Shown here one piece after another: positions 63,428-64,000 of a stretch of 64,000 nt of DNA. The notes under the pieces were generated by a model. The model had not been told where the DNA came from. It was given only the letters and a program-made list of their open reading frames with translations, and did no database searches. Made by a program: the position numbers and the translations under genes. The DNA lies in NCBI GenBank assembly GCA_910585905.1, contig CAJUID010000002.1:124001-188000 (forward strand), given 5' to 3'. Position 1 is the first letter of the stretch. Every line of letters starts with the position of its first letter. This DNA is from an uncultured Lachnospiraceae bacterium (GTDB lineage Bacteria > Bacillota > Clostridia > Lachnospirales > Lachnospiraceae).

Positions 63428-64000
63428 TTACCTCCACTTTTCCCAAAAACGGGATAGATATTCTGGCATGCTATCCAGTGAAATTACTTCATATGGAAAC
63501 CATTCCCTCGGAAAAAGTGCCTGATATCCTGTCTGTAAAAAACGGTCATCCAATAGAAGAACCGCGCCGATATCTTCGGTTGTCCGAATTACCCTCCCAG
63601 CAGCCTGCAGCACCTTATTCATACCAGGATACTGGTAGGCATAGCAAAATCCACTGCTTTTTTTCTCATCAAAATAGTCTTTAAACAGTTCATTTACGGT
63701 GCAGACCATTGGAAGCCCAGTTCCCACAATGACGGCGCCAATCAACCGGCTCTCTTTCAAATCAATCCCTTCACTAAAAATTCCGCCCATCACACATAAC
63801 CCAATGCTGGTATATTCTGGTGCATCCTGAAAATGGGCCAAAAATTCTTCGCGTGCCTCTTCTGTCATGGCAGTTGACTGTGCGTAAAGAGTAATATGCT
63901 CTGGCTTGGTTTCTTCCTCCAGGACAAAATCACACTCCAGCAGATATTGCCTAATCTCCTCCAACATCCGATAGGATGGGAAAAATACAAGATAGTTTCC
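63428..64000 (-). CDS. ATP-dependent helicase of Rad3/DinG type, C-terminal part (partial)
   Basis: The frame runs off the right end of the window, so the N-terminus is missing. The 191 residues visible match the second helicase domain of XPD/Rad3/DinG enzymes: NYLVFFPSYRMLEE (motif IV region), GGIFSEGIDLKESRLIGAVI (motif V) and QAAGRVIRTTEDIGAVLLLDDRF (motif VI with the Arg finger). Such helicases carry an iron-sulfur cluster in the missing part and unwind DNA 5' to 3'. The gene ends about 120 bp before the tRNA-Pro gene on the same strand. Its role, whether repair or plasmid-related, cannot be told. Confidence 0.87.
   Translation of the reverse strand, partial: GNYLVFFPSYRMLEEIRQYLLECDFVLEEETKPEHITLYAQSTAMTEEAREEFLAHFQDAPEYTSIGLCVMGGIFSEGIDLKESRLIGAVIVGTGLPMVCTVNELFKDYFDEKKSSGFCYAYQYPGMNKVLQAAGRVIRTTEDIGAVLLLDDRFLQTGYQALFPREWFPYEVISLDSMPEYLSRFWEKWR

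Noticed and set aside
63098..63446. Two overlapping frames of 83 and 104 codons
   Set aside because: They run through the tRNA-Pro gene and its terminator, so they are artefacts of RNA-gene sequence.

Overview
The window looks like a chromosomal segment of a Gram-positive anaerobe of the Lachnospiraceae (Clostridia). The basis is an AT-rich composition with consensus AGGAGG ribosome sites, a reverse rubrerythrin beside a PerR-type repressor, FtsX-type ABC modules with dedicated two-component systems, many c-di-GMP proteins, and DUF6179/DUF6323, DUF3795 and DUF3781 proteins. No rRNA, CRISPR array, transposase, integrase or phage gene was recognised. The species cannot be named from sequence alone.

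Layout. 0-9 kb: the end of a CZB chemoreceptor, an ABC-F ribosome-protection ATPase, Nudix and MarR genes, an HExxH zinc protein, and a MATE exporter behind a structured leader. 6.4-10.1 kb: a YfhO membrane protein with its GT2 glycosyltransferase, the CsbB/YfhO type of cell-envelope glycosylation pair. 10.4-15.4 kb: permease-ATPase-regulator-kinase module A. 15.7-24.7 kb: a GGDEF protein, an RdgB/HAM1-like pyrophosphatase, a second TCS/ABC module (C) of lantibiotic-immunity type, a candidate structured RNA, a LytTR regulator whose phospho-acceptor Asp is Glu, and a cytidylate-kinase-like protein. 24.7-37.4 kb is an accessory zone: SdpI-like and GNAT proteins, DUF6179/DUF6323, a radical SAM protein, YafY, PadR and Rrf2 regulators with visible operators, a flavodoxin-DUF3781 fusion, a cupin, a VOC protein, an ANT(6)-type nucleotidyltransferase, and decayed fragments of a nucleoside phosphorylase and a YgiT zinc-finger protein.

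37.5-43.1 kb is a phosphorelay cluster: a lone receiver, a hybrid kinase with an Hpt domain, and a hybrid kinase fused to a complete DegV lipid-binding domain. 43.5-44.6 kb is the oxidative-stress pair rubrerythrin and perR. 44.9-54.6 kb holds a ClC channel, a secreted GH59 (galactocerebrosidase-like) enzyme with Big2 repeats, and TCS-ABC module B, a paralogue of module A. Modules A and B share a 17-bp motif carrying TTAAG-N6-TTAAT, exactly 21 bp ahead of the -10 of each transporter promoter. 54.7-57.8 kb has xylulokinase, a lone Hpt protein and a REC-HD-GYP phosphodiesterase. 58-64 kb has a second MATE exporter, a 560-bp giant palindrome, a DJ-1/PfpI protein, a Cache-HAMP-GGDEF cyclase, a dispersed palindromic repeat, tRNA-Pro(CGG) and the end of a Rad3/DinG-type helicase.

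The recurring theme is sensing coupled to envelope defence. There are three TCS/ABC modules, two MATE pumps each behind an attenuator-like leader, an ABC-F protein and an aminoglycoside nucleotidyltransferase, alongside c-di-GMP turnover. The strongest candidates for undescribed biology are the 310-nt leader of the second MATE gene (promoter, 17-codon leader ORF, intrinsic terminator, potential H-type pseudoknot), the kinase-receiver-DegV fusion, the giant palindrome at 59.7-60.3 kb, and the structured RNA at 22.9-23.15 kb.
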